A stretch of 64,000 nt of DNA. Source: Marsupella aquatica. Taxonomy: Eukaryota > Marchantiophyta. Position 1 is the first letter of the stretch, and each line of letters opens with the position of its first letter. This document shows positions 39,686 to 50,503 of this stretch, in pieces. The position numbers were made by a program, and so were the translations under genes. The stretch spans positions 806,001-870,000 of the forward strand of contig OZ316898.1 of assembly GCA_973895155.1 (NCBI GenBank), given 5' to 3'. The notes below the pieces were generated by a model that saw nothing but the letters and a program-made list of their open reading frames with translations, was not told where the DNA came from and did not search any database.

Positions 39686-41414
39686 TCAACAATTCAAATA
39701 GACAAGAACTTAGACAACCCCGAGCCGGCCCGACCGTCACAAGTAAACATGACAGAAGTTTTGAAGCGGTATCACCAAGAAAACTAGTTTTCCATGAAAA
39801 CACTAGCAGAACCAAACGATAGCAACCATGACCGGCTCGTTGAGCAGCTCCTTGACTCCGAGACGCATCTCCCGTACACCCACGAACCTCAAGTCGAAAA
39901 CATTCGGCTTACCACTTTCCTGCTACTATCAACATCCCAGTCAACTCCTTCAGTAGCCCACAGTTTGGGCCAACTTTTCCGTCGCCCAAACGTCTCCCTC
40001 ACATGCTAGCTCCCACCTTTGAATCTGATGACAAAAATTGCTGAAGGAAAATTGCGTCCGACCCAAAATAGTGGACACCGACATTGGTTGAATATGAGCA
40101 CAAAGAAAGGAATTTAACCCATCTCAACTATCTCGGTGAAGCGCGTGGTCAACAGGGAGAGTGGACTTCACGCTGTGAGTTTCAGCATTATCTTGCGCTT
40201 GAAGTAAAACGCTCGCCTCTGTTTCACCACCACTCACAACCTTTCATACTACGCCAGCACAGTCCTGCATCGAGCCTGTTCACATGACAGGCGGGTCTAG
40301 CAGTTGAAAGTCCCCAGTGCTAAAAGAGTTTCAGCGAGATTATTCACCTCCTGCCAAGAACTGGATCTATGGCCTAAGTGAGGTACCGCTCTGACAGACT
40401 GGCTTCGACGGGCTCCCTGCACAACGACCCAGACATTCCAACTATCCAGAAAAAGTAGTCCTCGAGAAAAACTATTACAGGTTTTCCTCGAGTCTAGTGT
40501 GTTCCCATCCATTTCAACATCTGACGTCTAAAGTGGATCTAAGATTCATCATCTTAACAGACACTGAAACTAGTGAAAAGTACATCACCACCGAATCAGT
40601 CGATCGTATCCCGCATTCTCTCAACGACGACAAGCTGCACCTACGCCGCTCCCATCAGAGAATTAAAGATTCCCTGCACATGGACCGACGCATTCCAAAC
40701 AATCCCCGGAAACAATCCCTGTCCTCAACGAGTTCATCCATAACTGCTACCAGCAAACTTCAATCCACAACTTGGCCAAAATCAACCGGAGCGCTTGGAG
40801 CTCAGGATGTACACTATCAGGCGCTCGTCAGGAGAAATCTCCAACTGTTCAAGGTCACCTGCATCCTCGAGGACATTCCGGAGTAGTCCTGCACAAATAC
40901 CGACATCTGATACCAGTTTGGAAAGAAACTTCGCAGACATACTCGGAGAACCAACTCGACGACCCAAGCTATAAAGCTTAATAACATGGCGAGTCGCAAT
41001 GAACGAGACATAGCGAGAAAACTTCCCCGCCCAACAGAGATCTCATCCACCGCCTCCCACATCGTCATTCCAACGCTTCCTCCTCAGGAAAAGCAGTCCC
41101 ATCCACCAACCAACCCCGGAAGGCAGTGCATCTGACGGGGCAAAATCAACATGCCCAAATCCTTCTAACATTCCAGATTGAAAACCCAGACACCGCCGCT
41201 GCGCAACAGGAAAACCCATCGCATCAAACTGACCCGTGAAGGTCAAACATCAATCTCAAAACAAAACAACCATCCTCCACTAGTCCGGGACTGCCTCGGC
41301 GCCTCGCAGACTGAGAACTCTACCGACGCCAGAAAAAAACCTCCCGCATCTTGGCACGCCAACATTCTCAACAAAGACAAACTACACAACACTTTTCCAG
41401 ACCGTGGCGCTTCT

Positions 41415-41423
41415 CTTTATATA
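41415..41423 (-). promoter_or_regulatory. TATA box on the minus strand
   Basis: The minus strand reads TATATAAAG here, followed by a GC-rich stretch. It stands about 20-30 bp before a plausible start of transcription near 41395. It faces the 30-41 kb interval, and the sequence behind it (41.64-41.96 kb) is CpG- and G-rich, as is common at plant promoters. Confidence 0.4.
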
Positions 41424-41639
41424 TTGTCTTGAACCAGCCATCAAGAAGCCATCTCTACCCGAGCTGGAAGCTTTGAGTACAAGCCAAGTAGCCAACAGAA
41501 CCCACGCATCCCATCCGACCTTTGCTCCGTTGCTGCCGCAACCGCAGCAGCTCGAGAACGAGAACGAGAACGATGAACTGACAGCGCACCATTGGGACCA
41601 TAATAACTACACGGTAGAGACTAGAGAGTTCGTCTAGTC

Positions 41640-41960
41640 CAGAAGAAGCTGCCCAAGCCACGCGACGGGGTGGGTCCCGTGGACGACACGTCTAGTGGGG
41701 GGGCGTCCCACTCCTCGAGGAGGGAGGAGGGAGGAGGGGGATAGGGCCCACCGAGGAACGAACCGATCAACATCTCAACACGACAGTGCCGGGTGGCGAC
41801 TCCGTCAACGAAACGTGTTTGGGCGGTGCCGACTCGCCCCACCCACCACATCACCGATCGATCTGCGCCGTATATCGTGGGGGATCGATACGACACGTTA
41901 CGAGGAAGTTATTTCGCTCTAACTGTATTTGGAGGGTCGATCGCGCAGTCGTTGCCATCG
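41640..41960. promoter_or_regulatory. GC/CpG-rich stretch with G-tracts, probable promoter region
   Basis: CG dinucleotides are frequent compared with the flanks. The plus strand has GTGGGGGGG near 41695 and a GGA/GGG-tract run at about 41716-41742 that could form a G-quadruplex. Just inside, 41554-41571 holds a short (GAACGA)n run. Together with the TATA box it may form the upstream control region of the candidate minus-strand unit. Confidence 0.35.
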
Positions 41961-42082
41961 GTATCCACTGAAGCGCTTGTGAGGGCGTCGTTACAAAAAA
42001 AACTCCGTTTCAGGTTGCATTAGCCCTCAAAGCGGTTTCAGGTTGCACCACTTACAAGTTCACTCAATCAATTGCATTACTT

Positions 42083-42239
42083 GAAGGATTTGCTTGATGG
42101 GAGCTCAAAATGAATTGCACTCCTTCAAGGACCCCTAAGTTTTGGGTTCATTGATTCAAAGTAGATCAATGGCCTAGATCACTCAGGGGTCCTATCAAGT
42201 AACAAGTTTCATTTTGGGGTCCCATCAAGCAAATCCCTC
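42083..42239. repeat. 157-bp foldback: about 75-bp imperfect stem, 9-nt loop
   Basis: The left arm 42083-42155 starts GAAGGATTTGCTTGATGGGA and the complement of the right arm starts GAGGGATTTGCTTGATGGGA. Further paired blocks are CAAAATGAA, AGGACCCCT and CATTGAT. The loop is 42156-42164. Overall pairing is roughly three quarters. This shape fits a MITE or a miRNA-type precursor. No known family was recognised. Confidence 0.8.
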
Positions 42240-45200
42240 AACTTCACTCTGGTTCCGTGAGGCTCAAAGAGGTCACCGCTAAGAATCTCGAACAATATTT
42301 ACGGACCCCATTAGAGGTCCCTTCCAAAATTCAAGACTCCATAACGTGCAAACAGGAACGGATTGGTTTCCAAATTAAAATTTCTCCATCTTTCGTGTTT
42401 GTTGCAAGTTTTTGGTAAAATTGAGGACACCATGCCATAAAACATGATGTAAAATTATTTCAAATAACCCATTTTAATTACCCTGAGTAATCGACTGTGC
42501 ATTTAGTAATAGGTCCACCCTCATTCTGAATTCTAATTCAATTGAAAAGAGGATAGCAAAAGAAACGTTTATCCAGAAGCGCGGTGATGGTGGGGGCATT
42601 GCTAAGCAACGAAGGGCCGCCAATGATGAGGATGTTGAAATGAAAAGTGAGGATCATGAGATTAAAATTCACCATGAGAAGAAACATACAAGGACAATAA
42701 GAAAAACTATGTTGATAATAGATGAGTGAGACAACCATCAACCACATGAGGTCTTGCACTGTCTGGCACTCTTAATTAATTTGCAGAAGAAAGATCGACT
42801 GGCACCCTGCAAGATCAACAAGCTAATCAAGATCGAATTCATGAGAATCACAAAACAGATAGGGGTCCACGAACTAATTGAGCGTGAGGGTAATCTTCAA
42901 GTTAGGATGAAATGGGCAAGGGAGGATATGTATGGTTCATGGACGCCTATCAATATAAGTTTATACAATAGATTCCCACTACTCTCTTTATTTCGTTGCA
43001 AATTGGCTTCCCTAAACTATCTGAATAAGATATTTTTGTAGGGGTTCTTCTAAAGTGAGATATTTTGGATACTTGGGCCAAATTAGGTCAACCATGATTA
43101 CAGGTTTTGAACCACTGACCCAGCTTGGTTGAATCGTGAGTCGGATTTCAACCACAAACTGTGTGCGATCAAACTGTAGGCGTTGATTGGTCAGGGATGG
43201 CCCTCTCACTACCAGAATGACAGACCTGCGAGATTAGGACCATTAAAAACTGAAGACATTCATGTGAATGCCTTACTTTTGGTAACCTTCATTCCATGTT
43301 TAGGCATTTGCTGTAGGACGGTAGTTGAGGCTCAAGGTTTTAGGAGTTCAAACAAGTTTTTTACCAGGCCATCACGGGTTGTGTGGGTTTTGCTAAGAGT
43401 TATGTTGCATTTGAATGTACAATAAAGTGAGGTGCTGACCTAAATGGTGCATGGATTCTGTAACTTGAGAGAGGTGATTTCAACTGTTTTTGGCAATTTT
43501 TGCGATTCAGTAGTTGTTTTACAGATTTTCCTTGAGCACGTAAAAAGCAAAAATGGTGTCATAAAGGCACTGAAGGGTTTTTTGGACCATGTACAACTTG
43601 GAGCTTGATATGGAGATTATCTTAAGGTGACACAACATTTTGCCTTGGCTAATGTACTTTTTGCTCACTCATGCTGTCCAGGGCAAGACAAATGGGGTCC
43701 AATTTGCAAAAACCATTTCTGGGGGTCCATCAAGTAAGAATTTCTGGGGGTTGCAAGCTAGAATAGCATGTTCTACCCAAAGTTTCCCACTAAAATTGCA
43801 TGTAGTTTATTCAAGTGTGAGCCCTGCTTAATAGATGACAAGTTGATAGTTATTGCAAAACATGGATATACCCTAAAAAATATATCAAGGACATTTTACA
43901 CTTATGAGCCCTTACCGTGGAGAGACTAATATTAGAATTGGAAACCAAGCTAGCCCATACCTGTGCCAAAATCTTAAAATAGGGCAAATTTCAAGCCAAA
44001 ATTAGAGGGAGAATACCAACAGGGACAGTAAAAATAACCTCCCCTCAAGAACAACCACAGTCATTTATGTTTCTCCTTGACCACTCTCTTAAACAAAATA
44101 TAGTCTTGCAACCCCACCTCCAACCCAGAGACAAAGGGATGAGCAAGTGCCCTCTTGAAAGCAAGTACCATAAGATGTTCAGCCTTCTCAGATTACTGTC
44201 TTATAGCAACATTTTATTTATATGCAGTTTTATTTCAATTTACCTCAGACAAGGTGCATTTCCTGTATTATTGGACTTTGAAATTTCTTTTGTCCCCCAC
44301 TTAGTTTATCTTAATTTCCTTTTTCTAGACCACTTATGTTGCCACTCTTTTTTCAATGTTGCGAACGCTTTGGGAAAATATGTTACATTTATCCTTGTAT
44401 TTAATTATGCAGTGCAGTGTCTCCATCCAACACAAAGTTGCTGGCCAGTTCCATACACTAAACTTTAAATGTCTGCACCCCAATGTGTCAAGGAGATAAT
44501 AAATGCAATAGCCTGAGTATAAGGTGCCCGCTTGCTCCAGTCTTTTAGACCACCTCAAGAGGAGGTCCAAATTTTGAGAAAAAGGCATGTACACATCAAC
44601 CAAAAACAAGAGCCCAATGGAAGATTACTAGGATAAGTAAAGATGATAACTAGGATAATTAATTTGAGGACCCCTTGGTTATTTAAGTTTGATGTTATTC
44701 AACAACTAAGTTAAAGCACCTGAAAAGTTGTGTATTGGAATAGCTTTGAATATGGAGATGAGGGGGGGGGGGGGGGGAGTGTAGATTTTTCATGGTAGTA
44801 GTCCATGCACAACGTTCCCTTGGTACGATTCCCCTTGGTACTATTTCCCTTGGTACTGTTCCCTTGGTCCACAAAGGCCATGTAAAATGTGTTATAGAAG
44901 CCGAAGGGTTTGTTACATTCTTTTGGTATTCTTTTATCCATAGTATTTGAAGGGTTTTTTTATGTTCCCTTGGTATTCTTTTGTCCATAGTAGTCGAAGG
45001 GTTTTTGAGGTTACCTTGGTAAATGTTAGAGTAGTTAAAGTATTTCTTATTACCCATGGTTATTTCAAAAATTGATAATTAAGTAAAAAAACTCATACAA
45101 TCTACTCAAAAACACTGATATATCAATCAGAATCCATCCAAGGGTTATTTTATTTTTCACCCATTTCTTTGTTTATTTGTGTAATTGTGTAATTGTATAA

Positions 45201-46275
45201 TTGGGTAATTGTGTAATTTCACCCATTTCTTTGTTTATTGAAATTTCAGGTCTAATTGTGTTTTTTTTACTTGTCTCAAACACACTTAGTGTTGTTTGGT
45301 ACTTTTTGTATAATAAACCGGTCTTGTTTGTGACCAATGTGGTAAGACTTGCTTCCAGATTTTGAAAGGAGATTCCCATGAGGGTCTCAATGAGTTTGCC
45401 TGATTGTGCCCCCAATTTCATGTAAAGTGTGACAAGTTCACACTTTTGAACAGCTAGTATCGCATCTCCCACATAGAACAATTTATTGAAGTGAAGTGTG
45501 TACCAGTTCACAATTTTTGAATGGTAGGATTGTATCTCACACACAGAGAATAAAAGGAACTGCTGCCCAAGTCTTTGTACAGGCCAGGGTTTCCACTTTG
45601 GCAAAAAAAATCCAATCACCACGCAAAGACTACCTTCGGCGCGACTGGGCTAGACACCGAACTAGGATTAGAACAGGGAAATCCACCTTGGGCGAGGCCT
45701 ACAATGGCTTCTCTTTTGACTATGGTACCTGGGCTTGACTTTGGAAGCTACATGAGGAGGTCTTGCAGATCCCACTGGTTCCCACGCCCCCCCCCCCCAC
45801 CTTGAACGTCTAGTTTACAACAGGTGGTAGCTACACTACAGATTAGACTGATAGAACTTACCTTCTCTCACAGACCCACTAGATGGAACCTTGCCGGGAC
45901 CTGATCACTGGCCGGTCTTAGGAGTGTGCTGCTTGTGCTGCTCCCGTTGTAGTACCTAAATTACTTGTTTAATTGCCCCTTTATGAGGCTCAGCTTCTCC
46001 CCCTGGCACCGGCTCCACAAGTCTTTTAGCACATCTACCCTAGGTCCTCTTGGGTGTGGCCCTTTTTGGTGCCCCTTCTTTTTTGTACGTTGACTATTTG
46101 AATGAAATTCACTTGGTTTTTTTGAGGGAAAAAAGAAAAAACTCTCAATTCCATGTACAGTAGGCTTTGTTTGTGTGTCAAGTGCTATCACCTTGCAGGA
46201 AGGAGGCGATCAATCCCCTGTCGATTCTCTGGGATTTGGAATAGGCTCAGCTCGGCTCATGTAGCTCTGGCTCAG
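42240..46275. other. no gene recognised; simple and short tandem repeats
   Basis: Contents: a 16-G run at 44762-44777; several TTCCCTTGGTAC-like units at 44815-44875; about three units of period 46-47 starting GAAGGGTTT at 44903, 44949 and 44996; a GTAATT-type simple repeat near 45180-45215; two diverged copies of about 60 bp at 45420-45479 and 45491-45546; and a 12-C run at 45787-45798. The 95-codon ATG-less frame at 42754-43041 has a protein-like stretch (REGNLQVRMKWAREDMYGSW), perhaps a transposon remnant. Confidence 0.45.
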
Positions 46276-46676
46276 TCCACGTCATTTCCAACTGACATAA
46301 TTCTCGAGGTTTATGATTGGAATTCTAGCAGCAGATGAGGGTTTAACACTGCCAAGTCCACCTCAATTCCAATTGACATAATTCTCGAGGTTTATGAGAG
46401 GGAATTTGAGCGGCACGTCAGGGTTTAACACTGCCAAGTCCACCTCAATTCCAACTGACATAATTCTCGAGGTTTATGAGAGGGAATTCGAGCGGCAGAT
46501 CAGGGTTTAACACTGCCAAGTCCACCTCAATTCCAATTGACATAATTCTCGAGGTTTATGAGAGGGAATGCGAGCGGCACATCAGGGTTTAACACTGCCA
46601 AGTCCACCTGACATAATTCTCGAGGGTTTATGAGAGGGAATTCGAGCGGCAGATCAGGATTTTACAATGCCGCTTT
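46276..46676. repeat. 82-bp minisatellite, five copies
   Basis: The block GACATAATTCTCGAGGTTTA recurs at 46294, 46375, 46457, 46539 and 46610, giving periods of 81, 82, 82 and 71. The last step lost 11 bases. Each unit contains a CTCGAG palindrome and ends GGGTTTAACACTGCCAAGTC. The copies are very similar, the first being the most diverged. The array ends about 225 bp before the PPR start codon, so it lies in that gene's promoter region. Confidence 0.92.
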
Positions 46677-46872
46677 CGCAAAGCTCCTCCTCCTCCTCCT
46701 CACCACCACAGTCACCGCAATCACTTTGGTGGACATTCACGCAGAGTAGGAGCAGTAGCGTAGCTGAAACGATGAGGACGAAGGGGAAGAGATTAAATAT
46801 CATCGCAATGTCTGAGAGGAATACGCGGCTCAGTGTTTTGACGGTCTGACTAACGAAGGAGAGCGGGTCCAT
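46654..46872 (-). CDS. candidate small membrane protein, 72 codons
   Basis: A minus-strand frame has a true ATG at 46870-46872 (MDPLSFVSQTVKTLSRVFLS). Residues about 26-45 form a hydrophobic segment (FNLFPFVLIVSATLLLLLCV) long enough to span a membrane. A Cys/Asp-containing stretch and a run of six Glu follow. Its ATG lies only 29 bp from the PPR ATG on the opposite strand, and its 3' end runs into the last 82-bp repeat copy. I know no matching family. It may be real or a chance frame in GC-rich promoter DNA. Confidence 0.25.
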   Translation of the reverse strand: MDPLSFVSQTVKTLSRVFLSDIAMIFNLFPFVLIVSATLLLLLCVNVHQSDCGDCGGEEEEEELCESGIVKS

Positions 46873-46901
46873 TGAGAGCGGCGTGGAGGGAAGGGGTTGC
46901 T

Positions 46902-49900
46902 ATGACTGAAGTGATGAAAGGGAGCAGCCCAATCCTGCCGGGGTTCGGGCCGCCGCCACAGCACCAGGCCCGGCACCTCTCCTCTGCGTCCACCTCTGCC
47001 TCCAAAGTCCTCTCGTCCCACTTCCAGCCCTGTCGACGGGTTCGACAGCATTCCTCGCACACCATCAGGTCCATCCCAAGGTTCTTTCCTACATTTCGTT
47101 TGGTCCGTAGTTGTTCAGTTTCTGCAATTCTTGACGTAACTACACATTACTTCCTGCTTGTTGTGATCGTCATTTAGATTTCATGTCGCATTCTTCTGTT
47201 TTCCGCACATGTTGAACCCTGGAACCTATAAATGGGCCTCTGCATTAATCCCTCACTCATTGCTGTTGACTGGAAGGTACTCTAAATAGGTTCGACATAG
47301 GCATCAATCTATGAGGTTGGGTCCTGTGAATTCTAAGGAGGATTGCTTCCCTTCCCTTCCCTTCCCTTCCCTTCCCTTCCGAAAAAGTGTCTCCAATGCA
47401 CACATTCCTTGGTCGCTTCTTTACAATGTAGAGCAATGTCCACCATTTTCCATTTTTCTAACTTGTAAACTGCGTTTTATTCACTTTCTTCAGGCATCAG
47501 CGACAGCAGGTGCTTCTCCTGGATAATGAATTGCAAAATGAAAGTTTTTGTGTGAAGCATCTCCCATCTTCTTTACGTGGAGATGCCAGAGCGCTGAACC
47601 ACCAGAGGCCGTTCGACTCGTATCCCACCAGGGAACCGAAGAGAACTGTGGATGTGCAGGCTTTCAATAGAATGTTTGACGAATCTCATCGATCCTCAGG
47701 GAATTATCCCACCCAGCTCCCCACTGCACTGGAGCTTCAATTCCCTTCTGCTAGCGTAGATAAGAGCAAGAGCCGGGACTTGAATGCTCCTGGGACTTTG
47801 GACCAAAATACTTTATCGTCAACGCTCGTAGCTGTCCAGCCCGGTTCGAAAGCAAGCCACAAGTCAGTACGCACAGTCAACGCTATCTCAGAGCATAGAA
47901 GGTCACGCCGAGAGGAAAAGATTACATCTGATCAGCGAGCCCCAAGTCCAAATAATGGGCGACCTGGTCCAAGGTCCGAATCGACCTACGTGCCCCATAA
48001 ACAACCTCTCCCAAGAAGCTCATACAGAATTGCTTCTAGGTATTCAAATCCGAATTGGTCTCGAGACACTGCACAAGGGTATAACAGAATGCACATGCAT
48101 AGCGCTGGTAGCACGAGTGAAGCAATTGCTATTTTGAAGAATCGCCTACAACGAGGTATTACTGTCGACTCGTACATGTATGTTGATGTCCTGAGAAGGT
48201 GTTCGAAGCAGAAAGACATTTTAATGGCCAAGCAGGTTCATGACTGCATCATTCAGAGTGGAATGGATAAAAATCCATATGTGGCGAGCTCCCTCGTGAA
48301 TGTGTACATCGAATGCGGGGAATTGTTGAATGCACGCAGAGTTTTTGATGAACATGAGAATAAGACTGTTGTTACATGGACCAGGATGATTGCAGGATAT
48401 GCAAAGTATGATCATGCTGAATCTGCATATGAAATTTTCAATCAAATGCGCCAAGAAGGTTGGCGGCCCGATGAGATCACATATTTGAGCATCCTGAAGG
48501 CATGTGCCAGCCCATTAGCTCTCAGATGGGGAAAAGAAGTTCATGTGTGTATTCGACATGCCGGTTTTGAATCGGATGTTCGTATAGGGACTGCCCTTCT
48601 TAAGATGTATGTAAATTGTGGGTGCATAACGGAGGCAAGACGAGTTTTTGATAATTTGACAAATCGAGATGTCATCACATGGACTGTAATGATCGGTGGA
48701 CTCGCACAACATGGATATGGACATGAAGCATATCGACTGTTTCTCCAAATGCGACGGGAAGGCTTCGAACCAAATGCTATCACCTATATGAGCATCCTGA
48801 ATGCATCTGCAAGTGCGGGGGCTTTGGAGTGGGTGAAGAAGGTTGATGGCCATGCTAGCAAAGCGGGAATGGAGTCAGATTTGCGTGTGGCCAATGCACT
48901 GGTTCACATGTATGCAGAGAGTGGCAGTATAGATGATGCGCGACGAGTGTTTGACAGAATGGAGAAACGCGATGTAGTCTCATGGAATGTAATGATCGGT
49001 GGACTTGCACAACATGGATGTGGCCATGAAGCATATCAATTATTTCTCCAAATGCGACGGGGAGGGTTTGAACCAGATGCATTCACTTTTGCAAGTATTC
49101 TCAATGCATCTGCAAGTGTGGAGGCTTTGGAGTGGGTGAAGGAGGTTCATGGCCATGCTAGCAAAGCAGGGCTGGAGTCAGATTTGCGTGTGGTCAATGC
49201 ACTAGTTCACATGTATGCAGAGAGTGGCAGTATAGATGATGCGCGACGAGTGTTTGACAGAATGGAGAAACGCGATGTAGTCACATGGAATGTAATGATT
49301 GGGGGACTTGCAAAACATGGATGTGGGCATGAAGCATATCGACTGTTTCTCCAAATGCGACGGGAAAACTTGGAACCAGATGCATTCACTTTTGCGAGTA
49401 TTCTCAATGCATCTGCAAGTACGGAGACTTTGGAGTGGGTGAAGGAGGTTCATGGCCATGCTAGTAAAGCAGGACTGGAGTCGGATTTGCATGTGGGCAC
49501 TGCACTGGTTCACATCTATGCAGAGAGTGGCAGTATAGATGATGCCCGAGTAGTTTTTGACAGAATGGAGAAACGTAATGTAGTCACATGGACTACTATG
49601 ATCTTTGGACTTGCACACCATGGATGCGCGCATGAGGCCCTAGCTCTCTTCAGGGAAATGACTGCGGACCTTGTGAAACCCAACGGGACTACATTTGTAG
49701 CAGTGTTGTCTGCTTGTTGTCATGGAGGCCTTGTTGATGACGGCCGTAGACTCTTTTCAGCTATGACGCAAGCTTATGGCATCGAGCGTACTGTTGTGCA
49801 TTATAACTGCATGGTGGATCTTCTTGGGCGCGCTGGACACTTGGAGGAAGCAAAGCTCTTCATTGGTGACATGCCAACTGAACCAAATGGGGTAACTTGG

Positions 49901-50503
49901 AGAGCCTTGCTTGGGGCTTGTAGAACTTACGGTAATGTGGAGTTGGGCGAACTTGCTGCTAAAGAGCTTTTCAAGTTGGAACCGAATAAGGACTCTACAT
50001 ATGTGCTTCTTTCCAACATCTATGCTGCAGCTGGCAAGTGGGAAAACGTGTCTTTGGTGCGCACTATGATGCAAACGAGAGGTGTTCGGAAGGAGCCAGG
50101 GCGTAGCTGGATTGAAGTTGATTCGAAGATCCATGAATTTGTCGTAGGGGATACATCCCACCCAGAAGCAAAGGCTATATATACCGAGCTCAATAAGTTG
50201 AATGAAAAACTGAAGGCTGAAGGGTATATTCCGGATACCCGGCTTGTGTTGCATGATATCAACGAGGAAGATAAAGAACTAGCTCTTTGCTCTCATAGTG
50301 AGAAGTTGGCTATTGCTTACGGACTAATTCACATACCTCAGGAACAGCCAATTCGTGTATATAAAAACCTTCGGGTGTGTGCAGATTGCCACACAGCAAC
50401 CAAGTTTATCTCTAAGGTGACTGGACGCGAGATTATAGCGAGGGATTCAAATCGCTTTCACCATTTTAAAGATGGCGTGTGTTCTTGTGGTGATTACTGG
50501 TGA
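46902..50503 (+). CDS. DYW-type PLS pentatricopeptide-repeat protein, two exons
   Basis: By family it is an organelle RNA-editing factor: PPR motifs bind RNA and the DYW domain is a cytidine deaminase for C-to-U editing. I model exons 46902-47068 and 47494-50503, giving 1,058 residues. The CAG|GT donor at 47069 and TTTCTTCAG acceptor keep phase (codon AG|G). A second donor at 47081 is also in phase. Exon 1 reads MTEVMKGSSP, then a Ser/Arg-rich tract like an organelle targeting peptide. A disordered linker precedes residues 283-855, which hold P, L and S repeats in 101-residue triplets. E1/E2-type sequence follows, then the DYW domain with HSE (990-992), CADCH (1018-1022) and terminal CSCGDYW. 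The long frame has no ATG before 47672, which supports the upstream exon. Confidence 0.85.
47346..47380. repeat. TTCCC microsatellite, seven units, in the PPR intron
   Basis: A perfect pentanucleotide run lies inside the predicted intron, about 115 bp before the acceptor. It is likely to vary in length between individuals. It is pyrimidine-rich but sits too far upstream to be the acceptor tract itself. Confidence 0.9.
48658..49650 (+). repeat. 303-bp tandem repeats inside the PPR coding sequence
   Basis: Triplet units repeat at the DNA level with a period of exactly 303 bp. For example GGAGAAACG starts at 48961, 49264 and 49567. Neighbouring units share long identical stretches, such as CATGTATGCAGAGAGTGGCA. 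One unit equals one P-L-S triplet of 101 residues. The identity is much higher than needed to keep the PPR fold, which suggests recent duplication or gene conversion within the gene. Confidence 0.9.

Larger units (their letters stand above)
30150..41440 (-). other. candidate long minus-strand transcription unit of unknown product
   Basis: By eye, the plus strand is rich in A and C throughout this 11-kb interval, so the minus strand is rich in T and G. Plant introns and UTRs are T-rich on the sense strand, which points to minus-strand transcription. A TATA box reading on the minus strand sits at 41415-41423, at the expected upstream end. Units of the internal array carry minus-strand TTGCAG|G sequences preceded by pyrimidine-rich tracts, resembling repeated 3' splice sites. 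Open frames here are short. I could not assemble an exon chain, so it may be a many-exon gene, a decayed one, or a long non-coding RNA. Confidence 0.35.

Noticed and set aside
40497-40886. 129-codon plus-strand frame
   Set aside because: It starts with GTG, not ATG, lies antisense to the suspected transcription direction, and has no domain.
44067-44609. Frames on both strands near 44.1-44.6 kb with vaguely retroelement-like stretches
   Set aside because: No catalytic motif of protease, integrase, reverse transcriptase or RNase H was visible.
47986-50262. Several minus-strand frames inside the PPR gene
   Set aside because: They are antisense shadows of the repeat-containing coding sequence; their repeated character comes from the PPR triplets.
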